DNA of 29,357 nucleotides from Flavobacteriales bacterium (GTDB taxonomy: Bacteria; Bacteroidota; Bacteroidia; Flavobacteriales; Flavobacteriaceae), in assembly GCA_027033875.1 (NCBI GenBank), contig JALVKK010000180.1, positions 1-29,357 on the forward strand, written 5' to 3'. Below the pieces are notes generated by a model, which ran no database searches, was not told the DNA's origin, and saw only the letters and a program-made list of their open reading frames with translations. A program made the position numbers and the translations under genes. Positions 14,821 to 22,860 of the stretch are shown here, in pieces. The stretch's first letter is position 1. Every line of letters begins with the position of its first letter.

Positions 14821-17013
14821 ATGGAAAAACAGAAATTTTATTACGATGACAAGATTGTAAAACTGTTTTCTTGGGCTACGGTTGTCTGGGGTATTACGGC
14901 TTTTACAGTTGGTCTAATGGTAGCTTATTTTTACTGGTTTCCGCATTATACGGACGGAATTTCGTGGTTAAGCTACGGAAGATTGAGACCATTGCATACC
15001 AATGCGGCAATTTTTGCATTTGTCGGTAATGGTATTTTTGCCGGTGCTTATTACAGCACCCAACGTTTGCTCAAAGTACGAATGTTTAGTGATGCTTTAA
15101 GCAAAATACATTTCTGGGGCTGGCAATTAATCATTGTTTTGGCAGCTGTTACCTTACCTTTAGGGATTTCTCAATCCAAAGAGTATGCCGAATTGGAATG
15201 GCCTATTGATATTTTAGTAGCTTTGGTTTGGGTAGCTTTCACTGTTAATCTGATTATGACTGTTGTCAAAAGACGCGTACGTCATATTTATGTAGCTATT
15301 TGGTTCTATCTTTCTACAGCTGTAACCATTGCTATGTTGTACATTTTCAACAACTTGAGTTTGCCGGCTACTCTAACTAAAAGTTATCAAGTTTATTCCG
15401 GCGTTGAAGATGCCGTTGTTCAATGGTGGTACGGACACAACGCGGTTGCGTTCTTTTTGACCACACCTATTTTAGGTTTAATGTACTACTTTGTTCCTAA
15501 AGCGGCTAAACGTCCTATTTACTCTTATAGATTATCAGTCATTCACTTCTGGACTTTGATTTTTATCTATATCTGGGCAGGACCGCACCACTTGTTGTAT
15601 TCTGCCGTACCGGAATGGGCACAAGTTTTAGGAACCATTTTCTCATTTATGTTGATTTTCCCTTCTTGGGGTGGTATGATCAACGGTCTGTTGACTTTGC
15701 GTGGTGCTTGGGACCGCGTACGTGAAGATCCTATCTTAAAAATGTATGTAGTCGCTATCACCTCATACGGTATGAGTACGTTTGAAGGACCTATGTTGTC
15801 TTTCAAATCTTTAAACGCCATAGCACACTTTACCGACTGGATTGTGGCACACGTTCACGTAGGAACTTTGGGTTGGAACGGTTTTATCATTATGGGTATG
15901 CTTTACTGGATGGTACCGCGTTTATACAAAACCAAATTATATTCCAAAAAATTAGCCAATCAACATTTCTGGATAGGTACCATTGGTATTTTATTCTATG
16001 TTGTACCGATGTATATTGCCGGTTGGACACAAGCTTTGATGTGGAAAGATTTCAACAACGAAGGTGCTTTAAAATACGGTGAATTTATGGATACCGTTAC
16101 TGAAATTTTACCGATGCACTATATGCGTGCTTTCGGAGGGACTTTGTATTTGATAGGTGCTTTGATGTTGGTTTACAACTTGGTTAAAACCGTTAAAGGT
16201 CATACCGTTGAAGATACGGCTGCCGAAGCAGCACCTTTATCAAGCATACCTGCTGCTCGTCAAAAAGGTGAAGAATTTCATAATTGGCTCGAAAGACGCG
16301 GTGTTTTGTTTACCGTATTGGCTTTGATAGCTACGGCTATCGGTGGCGCTGTTGAAATTATCCCCACTATTTTTATTGATTCAAATATTCCGAAAATTAC
16401 AGCGGTTAAACCTTATACACCGCTCGAATTGGAAGGACGTGATATTTACGTGCGTGAAGGTTGTTACAACTGTCACTCACAAATGATTCGTCCGTTCCGT
16501 AGTGAGGTTGAACGTTACGGACCTTATTCCAAAGCCGGAGAATATGTGTATGATCACCCGTTCCAATGGGGTTCTAAACGTACCGGTCCGGACTTGTTCC
16601 GCGAAGGTGGTAAACGTCCTAATTTGTGGCATTTTAACCACATGTACGAACCCGAATCAATGATGTATGGCTCAATTATGCCTAACTATCAATGGATTGT
16701 AACCAATGATTTGGATACTTCCGATCTTCAAGCCAAAATGAAAACACTGAGATCACTTGGCACGAAACTTAAAGACGGTACGGAGTATTATACCGATGAA
16801 TATATTGCTAATGCTCCTAAATTGTTAGAAAAACAAGCCAAAGAAATTGCAGCGGATTTAGAAGCTAACAATGTCAAAACAACAGAGGCTTATGCCAAAG
16901 CATTTGGTGGTGAAAAAGTTGATTTGAGCAAAAAAGAAATCGTTGCTTTGATTGCTTATCTGCAACGTTTAGGGACCGATACAACCAAAAAAGTTGAAAC
17001 AGCAAAAAAGTAA
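14821..17013 (+). CDS. ccoNO: cbb3-type cytochrome c oxidase, fused subunits I and II (CcoN-CcoO)
   Basis: A 730-residue fusion. Residues 1 to about 470 are CcoN, the heme-copper catalytic subunit that reduces O2 to water and pumps protons. Ligand regions visible are PLHTNAAIFAF (His59), YGHNAVAFFLT (His206) and VAHVHVGTLGWNGF (His344, His346). After a short linker, a new membrane anchor near residue 495 (VLFTVLALIATAIGG) begins CcoO, the mono-heme cytochrome c subunit, with CYNCH at Cys548-Cys551-His552 and further typical parts ERYGPYS, WGSKRTGPDL and MPNYQW. Such fusions are common in Bacteroidota. It is followed by ccoQ after 3 bp. The complex sits in the inner membrane and works at low oxygen. 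Confidence 0.97.
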   Translation: MEKQKFYYDDKIVKLFSWATVVWGITAFTVGLMVAYFYWFPHYTDGISWLSYGRLRPLHTNAAIFAFVGNGIFAGAYYSTQRLLKVRMFSDALSKIHFWGWQLIIVLAAVTLPLGISQSKEYAELEWPIDILVALVWVAFTVNLIMTVVKRRVRHIYVAIWFYLSTAVTIAMLYIFNNLSLPATLTKSYQVYSGVEDAVVQWWYGHNAVAFFLTTPILGLMYYFVPKAAKRPIYSYRLSVIHFWTLIFIYIWAGPHHLLYSAVPEWAQVLGTIFSFMLIFPSWGGMINGLLTLRGAWDRVREDPILKMYVVAITSYGMSTFEGPMLSFKSLNAIAHFTDWIVAHVHVGTLGWNGFIIMGMLYWMVPRLYKTKLYSKKLANQHFWIGTIGILFYVVPMYIAGWTQALMWKDFNNEGALKYGEFMDTVTEILPMHYMRAFGGTLYLIGALMLVYNLVKTVKGHTVEDTAAEAAPLSSIPAARQKGEEFHNWLERRGVLFTVLALIATAIGGAVEIIPTIFIDSNIPKITAVKPYTPLELEGRDIYVREGCYNCHSQMIRPFRSEVERYGPYSKAGEYVYDHPFQWGSKRTGPDLFREGGKRPNLWHFNHMYEPESMMYGSIMPNYQWIVTNDLDTSDLQAKMKTLRSLGTKLKDGTEYYTDEYIANAPKLLEKQAKEIAADLEANNVKTTEAYAKAFGGEKVDLSKKEIVALIAYLQRLGTDTTKKVETAKK

Positions 17014-17016
17014 TTT

Positions 17017-17214
17017 ATGTTACAAAACATCAAAGAATATCTGGCAAACCATCCGGGATTAAACTTTTTCGGTGTTTTTCCTATCGTATTATTCAGTATT
17101 ATTATGATATTAGTGCTGATATATATATTCGGTGTGTCGGATAAACATATTGATGAACTAAAAAATTATCCATTAAACGATCAAAACGATAAAGATTATG
17201 GCAAAAAAGAATGA
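17017..17214 (+). CDS. ccoQ: cbb3-type oxidase small subunit CcoQ
   Basis: A 65-residue protein with one membrane helix (FFGVFPIVLFSIIMILVLIYIFG, about residues 17-39) and a charged tail. Size, topology and place between ccoNO and ccoP identify it as CcoQ, a subunit that stabilises the complex in other bacteria; sequence conservation in this family is low. It starts 3 bp after ccoNO and overlaps the start of ccoP by 17 bp, so translation of the three genes is probably coupled. Confidence 0.75.
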   Translation: MLQNIKEYLANHPGLNFFGVFPIVLFSIIMILVLIYIFGVSDKHIDELKNYPLNDQNDKDYGKKE

Positions 17215-17818
17215 ATCGGTTTTTGACAGACTCTTAAAGAAACTGACAAAAGCCACACCCATAGAACAAGAAAGTTCCGTCAAGTTAGATCATGATTTTG
17301 ACGGTATTCAAGAACTCAACAATCCCCTACCGCCCTGGTGGACAGCCGGATTTGTAATCACGGTTATAGTTTCGGTATTTTATATTTTCTATTATACCGT
17401 ACAAGGTAAAGACAGTCAATATGACGAATATAATCGCGAGATGGCAAAAGCCAAAGCGCAGGTAGATGCTTATAAAAAAGCACATAATATCGTCGATGCC
17501 AATACGGTAACCGTATTGACAGATCAAAAAGCCTTAGCTGACGGTAAAGAAATCTTTCTAAAAAACTGCGCAGCCTGTCACGTAGCTGACGGTGGCGGTT
17601 TGGTCGGACCTAACTTAACTGACGATGCTTGGATATACGGTTGTGATATCAAAGGCATCTTTAAAGTTATCAACGATGGCACCAGCAAAGGTATGCCGCC
17701 TTGGAAAGCTCTTGGCGCTGCCAATATCCAAAAAGTAGCCAGCTATGTATTGTCATTGCAAGGTACCAAACCGGCAAAACCGAAAGCAGCAGAAGGCGAA
17801 CCTTGTAATAAAAGTTAA
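17198..17818 (+). CDS. ccoP: cbb3-type oxidase cytochrome c subunit CcoP (mono-heme)
   Basis: A 206-residue membrane-anchored cytochrome c. An N-terminal part includes NNPLPPWW directly before a membrane helix (about residues 52-68), the typical CcoP arrangement. Then comes a charged region and one cytochrome c domain with CAACH (Cys124-Cys127-His128) and the likely axial Met166 in KGMPPWK. Proteobacterial CcoP has two hemes c; only one CxxCH is present here, as is usual in Bacteroidota. It passes electrons to CcoO in the fused subunit. The N-terminus overlaps ccoQ by 17 bp. A long hairpin follows the stop codon. Confidence 0.94.
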   Translation: MAKKNESVFDRLLKKLTKATPIEQESSVKLDHDFDGIQELNNPLPPWWTAGFVITVIVSVFYIFYYTVQGKDSQYDEYNREMAKAKAQVDAYKKAHNIVDANTVTVLTDQKALADGKEIFLKNCAACHVADGGGLVGPNLTDDAWIYGCDIKGIFKVINDGTSKGMPPWKALGAANIQKVASYVLSLQGTKPAKPKAAEGEPCNKS

Positions 17819-17840
17819 AATTACATACTAATATTTATCA

Positions 17841-17875
17841 ATAAAGCAGTTTGACGCTCAAACTGCTTTATTTTG
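17841..17875. terminator. Strong hairpin between ccoP and ccoG
   Basis: Fourteen-bp arms (17841-17854 and 17858-17871, core AGCAGTTTGA) surround a 3-nt loop, and the following bases are TTTG. The T-run is short, so it may be a partial terminator or a transcript-end stabiliser that lowers expression of the downstream assembly genes relative to ccoNOQP. Confidence 0.6.
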
Positions 17876-17894
17876 ATTAAAAAAATTATTTAAA

Positions 17895-19301
17895 ATGAAT
17901 ACAAATAGTAATGAAAGCTTTAGAGATAGTATAGGTACTATCAATGAAGAGGGGTTGCGTAATTGGATACACCCGAAAAAACCAAAAGGTAAACATTACA
18001 GAAACAGAACCATATTGAGTATAATTTTGCTGATAGGTTTTGTCGTCGGACCTTTTATCAAGGTAAACGGCGAGCAATTTATGCTTTTTGATATTTTAGA
18101 ACGCAAATTTCATATTTTCGGACGGCCGTTTTTTCCTCAAGATTTTTATTTGTTGGCACTGGCAGCCGTTTTGTCATTGGTCTTTTTAGTATTGTTTACG
18201 GTTGTTTACGGGCGTATATTTTGCGGTTGGCTTTGTCCGCAGACCATATTTATGGAAATGCTGTTCCGAAATATAGAATATTTCTTTGAAGGGGACCGTC
18301 CCAAGCAAATGAAATTGGACAGAATGCCATGGAATGCCGAAAAATATCGAAAACGAGGTTTGAAATGGTTGGTGTTTTATCTAATTTCGCTTGGTATTAC
18401 TACGGTAATGTTGGCGTATGTCGCCGGAGCCGATTATACTATCAATTTTTGGAAACACCCGTTTGGTGATGTAAAAGCTTGGATTATTTACTTAATTTTT
18501 ACAACTGTATTCTTCTTTGTATTCGCTTGGTTTAGAGAGCAAGTTTGTATTATTGCTTGTCCTTACGGTCGTCTGCAAGGCGTATTGACCGATGAAAATA
18601 CGATTATGGTTGCTTATGATTACAAACGCGGCGAAAACAGAGCGCCCATGCGAAAAGGTCAAGACCGCGAAGCAGAAGGCTTAGGAGATTGTATTGACTG
18701 TAATCAATGTGTATTGGTTTGTCCTACGGGAATAGATATTAGAAATGGCACGCAACTCGAATGTATCAATTGTACGGCATGTATCGATGCTTGTGATGAA
18801 ACTATGGATGCCATCGGTAAACCGCGAGGTTTGATTCGTTATGCTTCCAAATTGAGTATTGAAGAAGGACATGGTAAGATTTTTACACCGAGAGTCAAAT
18901 TTTATACGGTAATCCTAATCGGACTGTTGACGGTATTTATTTATCTGTTTGCTCATCGTCCGTCTGTTGATTTGAAAGTGCTGAGAACTCGCGGACAAGT
19001 TTTTACCGAACTACCCGACGGTAATGTTCAAAATATGTATCAGGCGACGATTATCAACAAAAGCAATCGCACTTATCAAGATTTGAAAATAAAATTGATG
19101 GATGCAAACGGAAAATTAACCGTATCCGGTACCCAAAATAGTCTTGATTTGAAAAAAGAAGAAGTCAAACAAGTCATTATTTTTATAGATTTACCGAAAG
19201 CCAAATATCACGGTAAGAAACCAATAAACATAGGCATATATGAAGACGGTAAACTGCTGGACAGTTATAAAACGGTCTTTATTGCCCCTGTGGCGAGATA
19301 G
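17895..19301 (+). CDS. ccoG: cbb3 oxidase accessory protein CcoG (RdxA/FixG family)
   Basis: A 468-residue membrane protein with a poly-ferredoxin core. It shows FCGWLCPQT and IIACPYGRLQG in the membrane part, then two [4Fe-4S]-type motifs: C-x2-C-x2-C-x3-C-P at Cys266, Cys269, Cys272, Cys276, and C-x2-C-x2-C-x3-C at Cys290, Cys293, Cys296, Cys300. The C-terminal 140 residues form the periplasmic immunoglobulin-like FixG domain. CcoG reduces Cu(II) for delivery to the CuB site of CcoN. The gene lies 76 bp after ccoP with a hairpin between them. Confidence 0.95.
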   Translation: MNTNSNESFRDSIGTINEEGLRNWIHPKKPKGKHYRNRTILSIILLIGFVVGPFIKVNGEQFMLFDILERKFHIFGRPFFPQDFYLLALAAVLSLVFLVLFTVVYGRIFCGWLCPQTIFMEMLFRNIEYFFEGDRPKQMKLDRMPWNAEKYRKRGLKWLVFYLISLGITTVMLAYVAGADYTINFWKHPFGDVKAWIIYLIFTTVFFFVFAWFREQVCIIACPYGRLQGVLTDENTIMVAYDYKRGENRAPMRKGQDREAEGLGDCIDCNQCVLVCPTGIDIRNGTQLECINCTACIDACDETMDAIGKPRGLIRYASKLSIEEGHGKIFTPRVKFYTVILIGLLTVFIYLFAHRPSVDLKVLRTRGQVFTELPDGNVQNMYQATIINKSNRTYQDLKIKLMDANGKLTVSGTQNSLDLKKEEVKQVIIFIDLPKAKYHGKKPINIGIYEDGKLLDSYKTVFIAPVAR

Positions 19302-19322
19302 ATATTTGGAATAATAATTTAT

Positions 19323-19364
19323 GCAGGTTGTTTAAAAGCCAGCTTTTAAACAACCTGCTTTTAT
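19323..19364. terminator. Strong hairpin between ccoG and ccoH
   Basis: Seventeen-bp perfect arms (19323-19339 and 19342-19358, outer end GCAGGTTG) with a 2-nt centre, followed by TTTTAT. As after ccoP, it lies between same-strand genes, so read-through or processing is likely. Confidence 0.6.
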
Positions 19365-19375
19365 AAAGACATATT

Positions 19376-19828
19376 ATGAGTAAATTCAAATTAAATTGGG
19401 GTTGGAGCATATTGTTGGTATATATTACTTTTATGCTTGTTTTTTTGTTTTATTTCTACCGTTCGTTTAAAGAGCTGGAATCCAACGAATTGGTAACCAA
19501 AGATTATTATGAAAAAGAATTAAAATATGGTGAGGTAATCAAAAAACGTCAACATGCAGATACCATGCGGGTTCCTGTAAAGATTTTTCAAGAACAAAAA
19601 AACTTGGTCGTAGAATTTCCAAAATATATCGACAAAGTTAAAGGTAAAATCCTTTTGTATAAACCGGACAATTCAAAATTGGACAGTCAAGTATCTTTGC
19701 AATTGGATGCGGATAAACGACAAATAATAGACCCTGCCAAATTGCTTCCGGGTCGGTGGAATATTACGGTGGAATGGCAATCCGGCAAAGTTTCTTATTT
19801 GATAGAAAAAAACATATTTTTAAATTAA
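19376..19828 (+). CDS. ccoH: FixH/CcoH family cbb3 assembly protein
   Basis: A 150-residue protein with one N-terminal membrane helix (WGWSILLVYITFMLVFLFYFY, about residues 8-28), then SFKELESNELVTKDYYEKELKY, which is typical of the FixH family, and a periplasmic beta-rich domain. CcoH is needed for stable assembly of the cbb3 complex. It follows the ccoG hairpin by 11-17 bp and precedes the next gene by 6 bp. Start choice: the first ATG after the hairpin, which leaves the conserved membrane helix intact. Confidence 0.88.
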   Translation: MSKFKLNWGWSILLVYITFMLVFLFYFYRSFKELESNELVTKDYYEKELKYGEVIKKRQHADTMRVPVKIFQEQKNLVVEFPKYIDKVKGKILLYKPDNSKLDSQVSLQLDADKRQIIDPAKLLPGRWNITVEWQSGKVSYLIEKNIFLN

Positions 19829-19834
19829 TTTGTG

Positions 19835-20596
19835 ATGAGCATACTACTGACGGCATTATTACTCGGTTTGCTTGGCAGTTTTCACTGCTTGGGTATGTGC
19901 GGACCAATTGCTTTTATATTACCGGTTGACCGTAACAATAAAGCAAAAATGAGTTTGCAAACGCTGTTGTATCATATAGGACGAATGACGGCTTATGCCT
20001 CGATAGGATTGATTTTCGGCTATGTAGGCAAAGGTATTTCTTTGGTTGGTTTTCAACAAAAAGTATCGCTAATTGTAGGGATTGTTATGGTTGTTTTGGC
20101 TTTTGTGCCTGCCACCAAAGTTTTACGCTTAAAACCCTTAGCCGGTTGGAATAAATTCGTCTATTTTGTCAAAAATTCGTTGAGTAATTACCTGCAAAAA
20201 CGTTCCACACTCGGCTTCTACGTTATTGGTTTTTTTAACGGTTTACTGCCTTGCGGATTAGTTTATATTGCTTTGGTCGGCGCTATGGCTACCGGCGAGC
20301 CTTTGATGGGCGCTTTGTATATGGCTATTTTCGGACTGGGAACAGCCCCGATGATGAGTTTGGCTATTTATCTCGGTAATTTTGTATCGGTAAAAGTCCG
20401 GAACAAAATCAACAAATTGATTCCTTATGCCGTGGTGTTTGTCGGAATTTTGTTTGTTTTAAGAGGTTTGAATTTGGGTATAAAATATCTTTCACCATCA
20501 GATAAGATGTTGAATACCAACAGCAAAATGATAAAAATGAAGTCGGAAAAGATGCACCGGAAAATAGAAAAGATTGTACCGGTAAAGGCAAAATAG
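19835..20596 (+). CDS. DsbD_2/SafE-like membrane protein of the cco locus
   Basis: A 253-residue, roughly six-helix membrane protein. It contains LGSFHCLGMCGPI (His17, Cys18, Cys22) in the first helix and NGLLPCGLVY in the middle, a symmetric pair typical of the DsbD transmembrane / UreH-like family (often annotated sulfite exporter TauE/SafE). Members next to ccoGH in Bacteroidota are thought to help copper or thiol supply for oxidase assembly; this is inferred from context, not shown. The His-Cys-x3-Cys pattern could bind copper. A GTG three bases upstream of 19832-19834 is possible, but the ATG at 19835 is preferred. The last 30 residues are rich in Met and Lys (KMIKMKSEKMH), which might bind metal. 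It converges with htpG 10 bp away. Confidence 0.8.
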   Translation: MSILLTALLLGLLGSFHCLGMCGPIAFILPVDRNNKAKMSLQTLLYHIGRMTAYASIGLIFGYVGKGISLVGFQQKVSLIVGIVMVVLAFVPATKVLRLKPLAGWNKFVYFVKNSLSNYLQKRSTLGFYVIGFFNGLLPCGLVYIALVGAMATGEPLMGALYMAIFGLGTAPMMSLAIYLGNFVSVKVRNKINKLIPYAVVFVGILFVLRGLNLGIKYLSPSDKMLNTNSKMIKMKSEKMHRKIEKIVPVKAK

Positions 20597-20606
20597 TTTA
20601 ACTTCT

Positions 20607-22529
20607 TTACTTCATCAACTCCAAACTACGTTTGATAAAGCGTGTCAATTCTTCGCCTTTGAGCAAATTTTGAGACAATTTGGCCAAATCCAGTGCTTGT
20701 TGTACATATTCGGCTTGTTTTTTCTTTGCTTTGAGGATTTTTGGCATCCAATCGCTGTTGGTATTGACAATCAAATTATACGTACCGGGAAAATCGTTAC
20801 CACCAAACATAGCGCCACCGGTTTGTTGCATTTCTTTAAAACGGCGCATAAATTCCGGCTGCGTGATGATAAATGGTGCTGTATTTTCGTCTAAATGTTC
20901 CAATTGAAGACTAAATTGTTCAGCCGGTATGTTTTTTTCAATAATTTCTTTAAGTTTGTTTTGCTCGTCTTCTGACAATTTTGAAACTTTGGTGTCGTCT
21001 TTTTTGATTAAATTGTCAACGGCATCGGCATCAACGCGGGCAAATTTGACCGGTTGTTTTTGGTCGGACAATTCACTATGGTTCATTTCCAACTTTTGAA
21101 GCAGATGTGCTACGATAGGAGAGTCGAGCAGTAGGACTAAATAGCCCTTGTTTTTGGCTTCTTCGATATAAGCGTGTTGTTCTTTGGCATCGGAAGCGTA
21201 CAGGACAACAATATTTTTATCCTTGTCGGTTTGAACCGGTTTGATTTTTTCAACAAGTTCTTCAAAGGTATAATAGTTACCTTCTGTGTCCGGAAAAAGA
21301 TAAAATTTAAGGGCTTTATCATAAAATTTTTCTTCGGACAGCATGCCGTATTCAATGATGATTTTGATGTCGTTCCATTTATCTTCAAAAGCTTTACGGT
21401 CTTTGTTAAACAGGCTTTGCAATTTGTCCGCTACTTTTTTGGTGATATAACCCGAAATTTTCTTAACGGCGGCATCGGCTTGCAGGTAACTGCGTGATAC
21501 GTTGAGCGGAATATCAGGCGAATCGATTACCCCGCGAAGCATTTGTAAAAATTCCGGCACGATACCTTCGACGTTGTCTGTAACAAAAACTTGATTTTGA
21601 AATAGTTGTATTCTGTGCTTTGTGGGGTCTAGTTGCAAATTGAGTTTCGGAAAATATAAGATTCCGGTTAAATGAAACGGATGATCAACGTTTAAGTGGA
21701 TATTAAACAACGGGTCGTCATAAACATCAGGATAGAGTTCGTGATAGAAGTTTTTATAATCTTCATCGGTCAATTCCGATGGTTTTTTTGTCCACGCCGG
21801 TTTGGTATTGTTGATGATATTATCAACAATGATTTTTTTTGGCTCTTCATCTTTGTTATCTTCGCTTTCTTGCCATTCGGGGTCGATGATTTCTTTGGTG
21901 CCGAATTTAATGGGAATGGAATTAAATTTGTTGTATTTATGCAGCAATTCGCTAATACGGTTTTCTTCTAAAAATTCGGTAGAATCCTCAGAGATATGCA
22001 AGATGATTTCAGTACCATGCTCTTTTATATCGTTTATTTCTTCCAATTCAAATTCCGGCGAACCGTCGCAAGACCAGTGAACGGCTTTACTGTTTTTTTT
22101 GTAAGATTTGGTACGGATTTCCACTCTGTCAGCTACCATAAAGGCAGAGTAAAAACCTAGTCCGAAATGTCCGATAATACCGGCATCGGCTCCTTGTTTG
22201 TCTTTGTATTGGTTCAGAAAATCTTCGGCACCCGAAAAAGCAATTTCGTTGATATATTTGACGACTTCGTCTTTGGTCATACCAATACCTTGGTCGATGA
22301 TAGTCAAGGTTTTATTTTTATTATCGAGTTTGACTTCTATTTGAAGATTTTCGGTATCACCGTCAAATTCGCCTATTCTTGCCAGATGTTTGAGTTTGTT
22401 TGTAGCATCAGTAGCGTTCGAGATAAGCTCTCTTAAAAATATTTCGTGGTCGGAGTATAAAAATTGTTTGATAAGCGGGAAAATATTATCAACCGCTACA
22501 TTTATTTTGCCTTTTGTCATTGTTTTCAT
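20607..22529 (-). CDS. htpG: Molecular chaperone HtpG (Hsp90)
   Basis: A 640-residue cytoplasmic ATP-dependent chaperone. The GHKL ATPase motifs are ELISNATDATNKL (about residues 35-47), DQGIGMTKDEV and GHFGLGFYSAFMV. The middle domain carries NVSRSYLQ with the catalytic-loop arginine, and the C-terminal dimerisation domain is complete. A charged insertion rich in Glu/Asp/Lys (DPEWQESEDNKDEEPKK) lies near residues 214-230, as in other Bacteroidota homologues. Length is slightly above the E. coli protein. It has its own promoter and converges with the cco locus. Confidence 0.97.
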   Translation of the reverse strand: MKTMTKGKINVAVDNIFPLIKQFLYSDHEIFLRELISNATDATNKLKHLARIGEFDGDTENLQIEVKLDNKNKTLTIIDQGIGMTKDEVVKYINEIAFSGAEDFLNQYKDKQGADAGIIGHFGLGFYSAFMVADRVEIRTKSYKKNSKAVHWSCDGSPEFELEEINDIKEHGTEIILHISEDSTEFLEENRISELLHKYNKFNSIPIKFGTKEIIDPEWQESEDNKDEEPKKIIVDNIINNTKPAWTKKPSELTDEDYKNFYHELYPDVYDDPLFNIHLNVDHPFHLTGILYFPKLNLQLDPTKHRIQLFQNQVFVTDNVEGIVPEFLQMLRGVIDSPDIPLNVSRSYLQADAAVKKISGYITKKVADKLQSLFNKDRKAFEDKWNDIKIIIEYGMLSEEKFYDKALKFYLFPDTEGNYYTFEELVEKIKPVQTDKDKNIVVLYASDAKEQHAYIEEAKNKGYLVLLLDSPIVAHLLQKLEMNHSELSDQKQPVKFARVDADAVDNLIKKDDTKVSKLSEDEQNKLKEIIEKNIPAEQFSLQLEHLDENTAPFIITQPEFMRRFKEMQQTGGAMFGGNDFPGTYNLIVNTNSDWMPKILKAKKKQAEYVQQALDLAKLSQNLLKGEELTRFIKRSLELMK

Positions 22530-22860
22530 TGCTTACTATATTTTTTTATGATTTTGACAAATTTATCGGCAAAAAAAATACCAAAGTAAAATAGTGACAA
22601 GATGGCAGGGTTGTTAATAATGAGAATAAAGTAATATATTCATCAATAAAACCATATAAGACGTAAAAGGACATAAAAGGATGTCAACTTATATAAATTT
22701 TTATTACTTTTATGGTTCAAGGTTTAGATATAATCTCGATTGTTATCTGGATTACTCAACGTTAGAAAAATCTGAAATCTGAAATTAAAAAATCTTATTC
22801 ATCAAATAACCCCCGATAAGAATCGGGGCACAGCAAATAACCATATAGTCAATAAAAACA
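22530..22860. other. Divergent intergenic region between htpG and the GH20 gene
   Basis: Non-coding, 331 bp. It contains the htpG promoter on the minus strand, a near-repeated TAAAAGGA word around 22666-22680, and the stutter AAATCTGAAATCTGAAATT (22768-22786) similar to the spacer before kdsB. It also holds a small hairpin CCCCGAT/ATCGGGG (22811-22817 and 22822-22828) about 30 bp before the GH20 start. I see no convincing promoter for the GH20 gene. Confidence 0.5.
22558..22585 (-). promoter_or_regulatory. Promoter of htpG
   Basis: On the minus strand TAAATTTG (22558-22565) fits the -7 consensus and TTTG (22582-22585) lies 16 bp upstream. The ATG is 28 bp downstream. No CIRCE-type repeat was seen. 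Confidence 0.6.
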
